6,418 nucleotides of DNA from Bacteroidota bacterium (GTDB lineage: Bacteria; Bacteroidota; Bacteroidia; NS11-12g; UBA955). Below, piece by piece: positions 1 through 6,418 of the stretch. The stretch spans positions 1-6,418 of the forward strand of contig VMCP01000003.1 of assembly GCA_008081305.1 (NCBI GenBank), given 5' to 3'. The notes below the pieces were generated by a model. It was not told the DNA's origin. It saw only the letters and a list, made by a program, of their open reading frames with translations, and ran no database searches. The translations under genes were made by a program, and so were the position numbers. The stretch's first letter is position 1; every line of letters begins with the position of its first letter.

Positions 1-726
1 ATAATAGAACCCACTTCCAACCCACTTGCATCATACGAGGGTCAGGCCAATTTGGCCTCGTTTACACCCATGCAATTGCGCGCCATATTAAACAATGAAA
101 GTAGTAAGGCAAGGCTCGCTCAATTTAAAGCAATCCTGATTGGAGGCGCTCCCATCGATGAAAATTTAGAGCAACAATTGTGTACTGAATTTCCAGATAT
201 TAAATGGGTCCATACTTTCGGAATGACAGAAACCTACTCTCACTTTGCCGGAAGAATATTGGGTGAAGAACATTACCGCTGTATCGATAATACCGAAATA
301 CAAACGGATGAAAGTGGCCGTTTGCAAGTAAAAAACCCCACTACCCATGGTTGGCTCCAAACCCATGATTTGATTAACATCCTGAGTCCCTCAAGTTTCC
401 AATGGATAGGGCGAAGCGACTTTAGCATTAACTCTGGAGGAGTCAAAATACAACTTGAATCCGTTGAGAATGAAATTCGGCGGGCCCAACAATGGAACGA
501 GGATGACTTTTTTTGTTGGTGGGAAGAAGATGAACAGCTCGGACAAGCTCTAGTCGCCTACCTTAAAAAAGGATTCACTCCACCGGAACATTGGGGAGTT
601 ACTCGTCAGCATACAAAACCCAGAATTGTTCGATATTTTGATCAACTTATCCGCACCAAAACAGGTAAGATACATCGAGAAAAAACATCAAAGTTTAGTG
701 TACAAGAGAAAGGAAAGCACAAATAA
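1..726 (+). CDS. menE: o-succinylbenzoate-CoA ligase (MenE-like), partial, N-terminus outside window
   Basis: This is the C-terminal 241 residues of an AMP-forming acyl-CoA ligase. The frame is open to base 1 (it begins IIEPTSNPLASYEG), so the true start lies to the left; the TTG at 52 is internal. Visible family motifs are SFTPMQL, then IGGAPI (about bases 139-156), the A5-type motif TFGMTET (214-234), the A8-type stretch GRSDFSINSGG (409-441) and the C-terminal A10-type motif TKTGKIHR, whose lysine codon at 667-669 is the one expected to act in adenylation. TPMQL, GMTETYSH and INSGGVKI are the combination I associate with MenE, which activates o-succinylbenzoate with ATP and CoA in menaquinone synthesis in the cytoplasm. 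No other men gene is in the window, so a different acyl substrate cannot be excluded. The 3' end overlaps the convergent membrane-protein gene by 39 bases. Confidence 0.8.
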   Translation: MIEPTSNPLASYEGQANLASFTPMQLRAILNNESSKARLAQFKAILIGGAPIDENLEQQLCTEFPDIKWVHTFGMTETYSHFAGRILGEEHYRCIDNTEIQTDESGRLQVKNPTTHGWLQTHDLINILSPSSFQWIGRSDFSINSGGVKIQLESVENEIRRAQQWNEDDFFCWWEEDEQLGQALVAYLKKGFTPPEHWGVTRQHTKPRIVRYFDQLIRTKTGKIHREKTSKFSVQEKGKHK

Positions 727-1089
727 GCCCATCCCCACAAGCCTCAAGCGATACATGTTTTTTTGAGCATCTACATAAGAAGCGGGCAAATCTATTTCCT
801 TTAACTTTTTCATGGTCAACCATTGTGTGACCAATAGGTACACTACTAACAAAAGAGTATACAACGCTCCCGTATCTTGAAACAAATCCAAATACCCGAT
901 CAACCAATACAATCCGATGACGGCAAACAACGCGTACAGGGAATAAATTCTAAATCCTGAAAAGTGATTTAGTAGTTGCCCCCTTTGCTCGTCGGTTAAT
1001 AACTTCAGGGACTTTTCGTTTCTATGGCGATTGAATAAAACGATCCCAATAAGTGCCGCTAAACCCAATATCAATATGATTTCTTTCAT
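688..1089 (-). CDS. small four-helix membrane protein of unknown function
   Basis: This 133-residue protein belongs to no family I recognise. It has four hydrophobic segments, at about residues 3-19, 48-68, 75-92 and 114-130. The loops after helices 1 (RHRNEKSLK) and 3 (MKKLKEID) are basic, while the short loop between helices 2 and 3 (YLDLFQDTG) is acidic. By the positive-inside rule this predicts both termini outside the cytoplasm. No catalytic or metal-binding motif is visible. Its ATG overlaps the epimerase stop as ATGA (1086-1089), so translation is probably coupled to that gene and both probably come from one transcript. The coupling and the consistent helical pattern make it a credible gene. 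Its last 39 bases lie inside the 3' end of the opposing ligase gene. Confidence 0.8.
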   Translation of the reverse strand: MKEIILILGLAALIGIVLFNRHRNEKSLKLLTDEQRGQLLNHFSGFRIYSLYALFAVIGLYWLIGYLDLFQDTGALYTLLLVVYLLVTQWLTMKKLKEIDLPASYVDAQKNMYRLRLVGMGLFVLSFLLYTKL

Positions 1090-1973
1090 TGCAAATATTC
1101 CATTTTATAGGTGAACGTTTGAGATGCTCCCGCATTGAGATGCATCATTCCTTCCTTTTCTGTCAAGACACCCGAGGCATTCGCGTGATCTGCTATCCCC
1201 CACCAGGGCTCTAAACAAAGGAACGGTGCACCGGGCTTTTTCCATACCCCCCAATAAGGGGTCTCCGTTTCTACATAAAGCTTTACAAGTGGTATATTAT
1301 CCTCTAAAATACAAATTGACGATATACCCGCTTGTTTGAATACGATGGCATCCGATTCAAATAAAGCATCGCAGAGGTCAATACGATTGCCCGAATGAGT
1401 TTCAAGCATTTCCATTTCTCCCGTGTAAATTCCATTTTCTATTAGGTGCCTCACCGGTTCTTCCAAGCCATCGATTTGAATGCTGTATTTCTCAGTTTCA
1501 AGAGGAGTATGAAACCCAGGATGTGCGCCAATACTGAATGGCATGGTAGATGAATGGTCAGTATTGGTTACCGTCTGCTCCACGGTAAGACCTCCTCCGT
1601 TTAAGGTGTAACGAATTTGAAGCGTAAACGAAAATGGGAATGCATCAAGTGTTGCTTGATTCGAATTCAATTGAAATAAAACACTGTTTTCAGATTGCTC
1701 TATACACTCAAATTCCGCATCTCGAGCAAATCCGTGCTGTTTCATTTCGAAGGTATCGCCGTTGTGAAAATATCGGTCGTCTTTTAATCTACCCACGATA
1801 GGAAATAATATCGGTGCAACGCGATTCCAATAGGCGTCATCTACGACCCAGAGCACCGATTTTTCTTGATTCCATTTTGTTCCATTCCTAGCTGAATGGC
1901 AAGTCCAGTTTAAAAGCTGCGCCCCTTTGGCGCTGATATTTACTGAATGGAGGGAGTTTCTTAATGAATGCAC
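1086..1973 (-). CDS. aldose 1-epimerase family protein (LacX-like)
   Basis: This 295-residue protein matches the galactose-mutarotase fold family in its LacX-like branch, both in length and in motifs. Members interconvert the alpha and beta anomers of sugars, though the substrate of the LacX branch is poorly defined. Visible landmarks are the N-terminal LRNSLHSVNISAKGAQLLNW, APILFPIVGRL near residues 53-63, QHGFAR with His80, IGAHPGF with His151, and FLCLEPWWGIAD with Glu255. The two histidines and the glutamate fit the expected catalytic set. There is no signal peptide, so it is probably cytoplasmic. The start is GTG (1971-1973). An in-frame TAA lies nine bases upstream, and the GTG gives the N-terminus usual for the family. 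It is the first gene of a two-gene unit with the membrane protein and is transcribed divergently from the response regulator. Confidence 0.9.
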   Translation of the reverse strand: MHSLRNSLHSVNISAKGAQLLNWTCHSARNGTKWNQEKSVLWVVDDAYWNRVAPILFPIVGRLKDDRYFHNGDTFEMKQHGFARDAEFECIEQSENSVLFQLNSNQATLDAFPFSFTLQIRYTLNGGGLTVEQTVTNTDHSSTMPFSIGAHPGFHTPLETEKYSIQIDGLEEPVRHLIENGIYTGEMEMLETHSGNRIDLCDALFESDAIVFKQAGISSICILEDNIPLVKLYVETETPYWGVWKKPGAPFLCLEPWWGIADHANASGVLTEKEGMMHLNAGASQTFTYKMEYLQ

Positions 1974-2004
1974 TTCGATTTATAGCAAAGTAACGTTACT
2001 TTTG
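1974..2004 (+). promoter_or_regulatory. candidate Bacteroidota-type promoter for the response regulator/kinase pair
   Basis: TACTTTTG at 1997-2004 matches the Bacteroidota -7 consensus TAnnTTTG at every fixed position. TTCG at 1974-1977 lies 19 bases upstream and matches the -33 TTTG at three of four bases. This spacing is normal for the class. Transcription would start near 2010, leaving a short leader of about 26 bases, A-rich just before the ATG at 2037 and with no Shine-Dalgarno sequence. This is pattern matching only. Confidence 0.45.
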
Positions 2005-2017
2005 GTAAAGTTATAAA
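1986..2017 (-). promoter_or_regulatory. weak candidate promoter for the epimerase/membrane-protein pair
   Basis: Read on the minus strand, TTACTTTG (1993 down to 1986) matches TAnnTTTG at all fixed positions except the second. A TTTA (2017 down to 2014) lies 20 bases upstream as a poor -33 element. The gap between the two divergent genes is only 63 bp, so a leftward promoter must lie in or near this stretch. Its leader to the GTG at 1973 would be very short. Confidence 0.25.
1987..2002. repeat. perfect 16-bp palindrome in the divergent intergenic region
   Basis: AAAGTAACGTTACTTT is its own reverse complement. It sits in the centre of the only intergenic gap and covers most of the candidate -7 boxes of both divergent promoters. 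This would suit an operator for a dimeric regulator acting on both units. It could also be partly a by-product of two similar -7 elements placed back to back. Confidence 0.6.
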
Positions 2018-2036
2018 GCAAAAAAAACAACCTACC

Positions 2037-2753
2037 ATGCCTGATCGTCAAAACATATCGCGGATTGCTTTAGTAATAGACGATGAAATGTCCGGTAGGA
2101 CCATGATTGAATTCTACATCCAAGAACATTTAGGAGACATCATTACCCGTGTCATATCCGTTTCTTCTTTGCAGGAAGCCAAGGAGGCATTCCTAATGGA
2201 GAATGTATTTATTGTTTTTACGGATATTGAACTGCGTAACGAAATGGGGCTAGAACTTACTCATTTTATTCCGGAAGATATCCCACTAGTAGTAGTTAGC
2301 GCTCATTCACAATATGCCTTAAAGGCTATTCAAGTAGATGCCTTTGATTACCTGCTAAAACCGTTGAGTGAGAGTGAGGTACTTCGATTTAAGTCAAAAT
2401 TGAAGAAATGGCTAAAAGGTAAAAAGATTGGTGAAGTTACCGACGACCAGGAGGTACGTCTCATCATCAAGGATTCAGGGGAAAACATCGTAATCCCCGT
2501 TGGCGATATAATTTACCTAGAAGCCTGTGGGGCATATTCTAAAATTCATACTGAAGCTCGGAATTTTATTGCGTCGAAAACCTTAAAAAACATCGAAGAT
2601 CTTTTACCGAGTTCCTTTCTAAGGGTACACCGTTCATTCATTGTACCTTTGGAGCGGATCAATAGCTACACCACCAATACCGTATGTTTGAAAGACGGAA
2701 GAAATATCAGCTTATCAAAAAGCGGCAAAAAGTTATTGCAGGCTTATTTGTAA
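2037..2753 (+). CDS. LytTR-type response regulator (LytR/AlgR family)
   Basis: This 238-residue regulator has a receiver domain (about 8-126) and a LytTR DNA-binding domain (about 138-238). The receiver shows the acidic pair Asp15-Asp16, the phosphoacceptor Asp63 in FTDIEL, Ser88 in VVSAH and Lys108 in LLKPL, so all residues needed for phosphorylation are present. The LytTR part carries the typical IIYLEACGAYSKIHT and SFLRVHRSFIV blocks and ends in a lysine-rich SLSKSGKKLL. It should be phosphorylated by the kinase encoded next and then bind promoter DNA as a dimer; the target genes are unknown. ATG 2037 is the first start after an in-frame TAG at 1983-1985. The leader is A-rich without a Shine-Dalgarno sequence. 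The last 70 bases overlap the kinase gene in another frame, which suggests a fixed production ratio of the two proteins. Confidence 0.95.
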   Translation: MPDRQNISRIALVIDDEMSGRTMIEFYIQEHLGDIITRVISVSSLQEAKEAFLMENVFIVFTDIELRNEMGLELTHFIPEDIPLVVVSAHSQYALKAIQVDAFDYLLKPLSESEVLRFKSKLKKWLKGKKIGEVTDDQEVRLIIKDSGENIVIPVGDIIYLEACGAYSKIHTEARNFIASKTLKNIEDLLPSSFLRVHRSFIVPLERINSYTTNTVCLKDGRNISLSKSGKKLLQAYL

Positions 2754-5620
2754 TCCTGCTTTTTTTTGGGATCCAGAACAAACCCGTCTATGGCCAAAAT
2801 TTTCACCAAAAGCTCGAATTAAGCGAATTCAATGGTCTACCTACGTTGGTTTCTAGAAAAACCCATGTTGATGATGAGGGGAGCGTTTGGGTAGGTACCG
2901 ATGCCGGTATGCGCGTTTACCCAAACAACCAGTCAGCCAAGGGTAAAATATGCCGTTCCCTTAAGCAGTACCAAGTGTGGGGAATTGAATCCTCCAAAAG
3001 GTATATATACGTGGGAACCTACGACAGTGGGATGTACATTTTCAGTCGCAATTCTGGAACTGTAATAAAGAAGATTTCATTTGAAAAGGCCAATCGCATC
3101 CGAAGGTTAAAACGTATCGATAGTGTGGTTTATGTATTACACAGCAAAGGAATTTTGGCTATTCGAGGGGATTCCATTTATCCGTATATCGAACACAATC
3201 CTATAATTTCAAATCAAGATAACGTCATATTCCCAATCGATATTTTCAAATGGAATGAGCAAATACTTATAGCCTATTATCGGGGCAACACCCTGTATAA
3301 ACGAGGCCGTCAAAACCAGCCTCTCATTGAACCCTCTTTCACAAAAGATCTGTTTGATATGACCTCCTCTCAGGGCCTTTTTATACTTTCTGGGGTAGCA
3401 TTTAAAGGCAAATTAATACTTGGTGCAGATCAAAATAGAATTGCTGTATGTGACTCTAACGGGGTGCGCATAGTCCAATTTCAGAGTAAATATGATCGAT
3501 TTCTTACTTCGTGGGATATGGATACCGACGGAGAGAACCTTTACATTGCCACGGGGAACAACAAAAACCTCAATGAAGGGGCCTGTCTAAAAGTAAGCGA
3601 GAACGATTTGAGCCAAGATTATATTTGGGTGAATGAAACCCAGATTCAAAATTTTGCTTGGACCGTCACCTTTGATGCTAAGAACCATGGAGTTTGGTCT
3701 TCTACCTTGACCAAGGGTGTGTATTTCCGCCCGCAATACGATAAATGGATTGCCGCTCCATCAAATTTTGAACAATTTGAAGCAACGGAAGATTTCTTAG
3801 TGGCATGGAATGATCAGCATGTGTATTTAAAACAACATGATCATACCAAATGGAGAAAGTCAAATAAAAAGATCAAACCTATTCAATTCGTTCAATGGCA
3901 GCAAGATCTATTTGTCATAGGAATGGAGGGCTTGTATCAGTTTGATTTTAAGAACAATAGTTTTACCACAGTTGTCATCGGTGACTTTTCAGAAGTTTTA
4001 AGTACACAACAAGGACTTTATCTACGTACCCTCTTTGGGCCTCTGGGGTTCTATGATCCTTCATCCAAGAAATATCAAAAACGAGTATATGAAGGTAGCC
4101 GGAGCGTTACCAGCATGGCCACCTATCAGAATGAAATCATCTATCAATTGGAAAATAAGGGTTTCTTCCATTTATACCAGGGAAAACCCACACGATTTAC
4201 CACCGATTTTGAAACTGATTTTCATAAAACCCGACTTTTTTTCCTAGGAAACAATCTCATTTTTCAATTTGGTACCTTACTCAGGATATGTACTATCGAC
4301 TTTGAACAACACAGTATTTCGACACAAAAGGAAATTGACCTGAGCGAATTCATTAAGGAAACAACGATTAGCTGGATACGGAGCAATCGGTTTGGTTTAT
4401 GGGTAGGAAATGGACAGTTTGTGTACAGGTTCAGTATAGACCCTAATCTGTGGAATCTGAGGTTAATTGATGAGTTTTATTTGGGTGCATCTAGTGACAA
4501 CAAGGACAAAACCATCATAGTCGGAAAAACAGCCTATAAAAAAGTCAATGGTTATGTTCAAATCCAACTTCTAAACAAAGAAAACTCCTTATTAGAAACC
4601 ATTGATTTTGAGGCAAAAATCAATGGTACAAAAATTTCATATCGACATAAAGTTCCGCGTGCAGATGAAAATGAATTCATTTCTTTTAAAGTACAATCGC
4701 GCGACTATTTTTTCAGCGAATACGGGTATATCCCTGTGCTCGTTTCAAAGGACTCACAGTGGATTTCGCGAACATTTATCCCTGTAAAAAAGGAACAATT
4801 AATTAAGTACCCTTATGGTATATACCAAATCGAATTTGGAACCAATCGAAGGGTGATCAAAACACTTTTTAGGATTTCCAAAAGCATATTCAAAAGTGTG
4901 GGATTTTGGTTACTTAGCATACTTTCATTGTTCCTATTGGTTGTGGTCTTATTCCAATACCAAACCGAAAGAGTTGCGCTCTCTCAAAAAATATCGGATT
5001 TACAGATGAACACCCTGAAAGCAAATATGAATCCACATTTCATTTTTAATATCATGAACTTGATTCAAGCAATGATTGTGAAATCAGAGAAGAAAAAAGC
5101 CCTAGAAGCGACCTCTGAATTGGGTAAAATAAATCGGTTATTCCTGGAAACATCCAATAAAGAACTCATATCACTAGAAGATGAAATTGATTATTGTGAG
5201 CGCTACATGGCCCTCGAATCGATGAGATTTGAAGATAAGCAATCCTTTAATTTTTCATTAGACATTGAGGAAAGTTTAGATTTAACAAGATGGCAGATAC
5301 CACCTCTGATTTTACAACCCCTATTAGAAAATGCCATAAAACACGGTAGATCAGGTCGCAATAACATTAGGCTCAATGCCAGCTTGGATAGGCCTCATCT
5401 ATTGAAAATAACCGTAGAAAATGACCTACCCAAACAGAAATCTGCGAAAAATACCATTAGTACACAAATGGGGATGAAATTAGTAAGAGAGCGTCTCGAT
5501 ATGATGAATGAACGTTATAGCCATCTGCTTAAGGCATCGTTCTCTGTAATAATCGTTGATAACACCTATAACGTAGTCATTGAATTAAAGCAGGTTTCCC
5601 ACGATTGGATTTACGAATAG
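2684..5620 (+). CDS. propeller-type sensor histidine kinase, LytS/YehU (His_kinase) class
   Basis: This is a 978-residue membrane sensor. Residues 1-37 look like a signal peptide: a basic n-region, the core AGLFVILLFFGI and a cleavage site near VYG/Q. Residues of about 40-640 contain scattered propeller-like blades such as SVWVGTDAGMRVY (Trp69), GVWSSTLTKGVYF and LWVGNGQFVYRF, though the repeats are degenerate. About 650-730 resembles a Y_Y_Y domain (FISFKVQSRDYFF, then Trp693). A membrane helix spans about 739-757. The cytoplasmic part has the LytS-type H-box NPHFIFN with phospho-acceptor His785, the YMALESMRF segment, and the N-box LLENAIKHG with Asn883. The glycine loop is reduced to QMGMKLVRERL (Gly930). 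It probably senses an extracytoplasmic ligand and phosphorylates the LytTR regulator; the ligand is unknown. ATG 2684 follows an in-frame TAG at 2663 and is the only start that keeps the signal peptide. Confidence 0.93.
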   Translation: MFERRKKYQLIKKRQKVIAGLFVILLFFGIQNKPVYGQNFHQKLELSEFNGLPTLVSRKTHVDDEGSVWVGTDAGMRVYPNNQSAKGKICRSLKQYQVWGIESSKRYIYVGTYDSGMYIFSRNSGTVIKKISFEKANRIRRLKRIDSVVYVLHSKGILAIRGDSIYPYIEHNPIISNQDNVIFPIDIFKWNEQILIAYYRGNTLYKRGRQNQPLIEPSFTKDLFDMTSSQGLFILSGVAFKGKLILGADQNRIAVCDSNGVRIVQFQSKYDRFLTSWDMDTDGENLYIATGNNKNLNEGACLKVSENDLSQDYIWVNETQIQNFAWTVTFDAKNHGVWSSTLTKGVYFRPQYDKWIAAPSNFEQFEATEDFLVAWNDQHVYLKQHDHTKWRKSNKKIKPIQFVQWQQDLFVIGMEGLYQFDFKNNSFTTVVIGDFSEVLSTQQGLYLRTLFGPLGFYDPSSKKYQKRVYEGSRSVTSMATYQNEIIYQLENKGFFHLYQGKPTRFTTDFETDFHKTRLFFLGNNLIFQFGTLLRICTIDFEQHSISTQKEIDLSEFIKETTISWIRSNRFGLWVGNGQFVYRFSIDPNLWNLRLIDEFYLGASSDNKDKTIIVGKTAYKKVNGYVQIQLLNKENSLLETIDFEAKINGTKISYRHKVPRADENEFISFKVQSRDYFFSEYGYIPVLVSKDSQWISRTFIPVKKEQLIKYPYGIYQIEFGTNRRVIKTLFRISKSIFKSVGFWLLSILSLFLLVVVLFQYQTERVALSQKISDLQMNTLKANMNPHFIFNIMNLIQAMIVKSEKKKALEATSELGKINRLFLETSNKELISLEDEIDYCERYMALESMRFEDKQSFNFSLDIEESLDLTRWQIPPLILQPLLENAIKHGRSGRNNIRLNASLDRPHLLKITVENDLPKQKSAKNTISTQMGMKLVRERLDMMNERYSHLLKASFSVIIVDNTYNVVIELKQVSHDWIYE

Positions 5621-5621
5621 A

Positions 5622-6418
5622 TCAGTGGCGATTGTTGATTCTATATAACCAAACATCGGGACTTTTATCGTTTTTTTCTTTTTGAATAAAACCTGGAAGA
5701 TCATCATTCACAATAAACATCAAACGACTACGCTTGATATTGCGCACATCCTTTGGTAGATGAATAATATTAAGTGCTATATCAAATTCTCTTTCTGTGT
5801 ATAAACCTGAGGTCAAACTTTGAATGTTCCTAAATACATGCTGATCATCACCGAGCTCCTCGTAGATATTTTTCCATTTTCTCAATGCCACGCGCTCACG
5901 CCTGATGAAAACATATTGTACCATCACAACCAATAAAAATAACGTGAGTATTCCGATGATCAATTCTGTTCTAGAAAACGAATCATCTGACTCCGTAGGA
6001 AGGTTTTTAATATCGTGAATAGACCAAAATGGTTTACAATACAACTGTATATACTCCCGGGTATCCCAAATATCTACGTCACCTTTTTCAAACACCACAT
6101 AAATGGAATCCCCTTTTGCAAAAGCATAGTTCTTATCGGAAGAAGGCCTACCCAGTGCCGAATGAATTTTGGTTAAACTCGGACCTGTTTTATTAATGTA
6201 CAACTGCCCATTTCTCCTGTCAAGGATGTAATCTGCATTACCATTAACACCCATGATGGAGTATGGGCTTTTTTGGGTGTTCCAAACAGGCGCAATGTAA
6301 AAAAATGGCGGAGTATCCTCGGTTTGATTAAGTGAAAACTCCTCGACGTCCATGGTGTTGAGATCCACTCGGTAATAGTTACTCAACGTTGTATTTAAAC
6401 CCCTTTCTTGATCTTGAA
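5622..6418 (-). CDS. single-pass membrane protein with possible DNA-binding cytoplasmic tail, partial (N-terminus outside window)
   Basis: This is the C-terminal 264 residues of a larger protein. The frame stays open to the right edge (QDQERGLNTTLSNYYRVDLN), and the TTG at 6384-6386 is almost certainly internal. The first 150 residues or so are beta-rich; YYRVDLNTMDVEEFSLN and YILDRRNGQLYIN resemble kelch or propeller strands. A membrane helix (ELIIGILTLFLLVVMVQYVFI, about 5904-5966) is followed by the basic RRERVALRKWK, which puts the last 80 or so residues in the cytoplasm. That tail has TEREFDIALNIIHLP, then IKRSRLMFIVND, then GFIQKEKNDKSPDVWLYRI. A basic helix followed by a charged beta-hairpin could be a winged-helix-like fold, but this is inference. 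The expected DKR-type wing residues are only loosely kept. I do not assign a family. Its stop lies one base from that of the convergent kinase gene. Confidence 0.8.
   Translation of the reverse strand, partial: QDQERGLNTTLSNYYRVDLNTMDVEEFSLNQTEDTPPFFYIAPVWNTQKSPYSIMGVNGNADYILDRRNGQLYINKTGPSLTKIHSALGRPSSDKNYAFAKGDSIYVVFEKGDVDIWDTREYIQLYCKPFWSIHDIKNLPTESDDSFSRTELIIGILTLFLLVVMVQYVFIRRERVALRKWKNIYEELGDDQHVFRNIQSLTSGLYTEREFDIALNIIHLPKDVRNIKRSRLMFIVNDDLPGFIQKEKNDKSPDVWLYRINNRH

Noticed and set aside
52..54. TTG as a start codon of the ligase gene
   Set aside because: The frame is open to base 1, and the residues before it (ASYEGQANLASFTPMQL) continue the ligase family pattern, so the gene is cut by the window edge.
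166..366. Short minus-strand open frame opposite the ligase gene
   Set aside because: It is antisense to a region with strong ligase motifs, and its own translation shows no domain or membrane pattern.
742..771. Possible terminator (GCCTCAA...TTGAGC around a T-run) after the ligase gene
   Set aside because: The stem is only five or six base pairs, AT-rich, and the T-run lies in the loop rather than after the stem. The stretch also codes for the opposing membrane protein.
695..907. Short minus-strand open frame inside the four-helix membrane protein gene
   Set aside because: It lies in another frame of a gene with clear membrane helices and has no recognisable features.
1992..2015. LytTR direct-repeat binding site (AACGTTACT and AAAGTTATA)
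   Set aside because: Both copies deviate from the LytTR consensus, and their GTT cores are 15 bases apart rather than the roughly 21 expected.
4035..4247. Short plus-strand open frame inside the kinase gene
   Set aside because: It is an out-of-frame reading of the periplasmic sensor region with no protein-like pattern. The same applies to the open frame at 4602-4787.
6384..6386. TTG as a start codon of the right-hand minus-strand gene
   Set aside because: The frame is open to the right edge, and a start here would leave an ectodomain with no signal peptide.

Overview
The window looks like chromosomal DNA of a Bacteroidota bacterium, probably from the Flavobacteriales or a near relative. The base composition is AT-leaning, starts lack Shine-Dalgarno sequences and have A-rich leaders, a TAnnTTTG-type promoter element is present, and a LytTR response regulator sits beside a propeller-type sensor kinase. 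This placement is inference from gene content; no marker gene in the window fixes the genus.

Layout: (1) Bases 1-726, + strand: the C-terminal two thirds of an acyl-CoA-ligase-superfamily enzyme, best read as MenE (o-succinylbenzoate-CoA ligase, menaquinone synthesis), cut by the left edge. (2) Bases 688-1973, - strand: an apparent two-gene operon, with a LacX-type aldose 1-epimerase first and then a small four-helix membrane protein of unknown function. The two are joined by an ATGA stop/start overlap, and the membrane protein runs tail to tail into the ligase gene with a 39-base overlap. (3) Bases 1974-2036: the only intergenic gap, a 63-bp divergent promoter region with a perfect 16-bp palindrome that covers candidate -7 boxes in both directions. 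(4) Bases 2037-5620, + strand: a two-component system. A LytTR-type response regulator comes first, followed with a 70-base out-of-frame overlap by a 978-residue sensor with signal peptide, periplasmic beta-propeller-like region, Y_Y_Y-like domain, one membrane helix and a LytS/YehU-type kinase. (5) Bases 5622-6418, - strand: the C-terminal part of a second membrane-spanning protein, cut by the right edge. It has an extracytoplasmic domain, one helix and a short cytoplasmic domain that may bind DNA. Its stop lies one base from the kinase stop.

The most interesting part is 2037-6418. Two separate membrane-sensor genes with different output domains face each other, and they share a similar membrane helix and juxtamembrane segment. 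The inducing signal of neither can be read from the sequence. I see no mobile element, CRISPR array, tRNA or rRNA.
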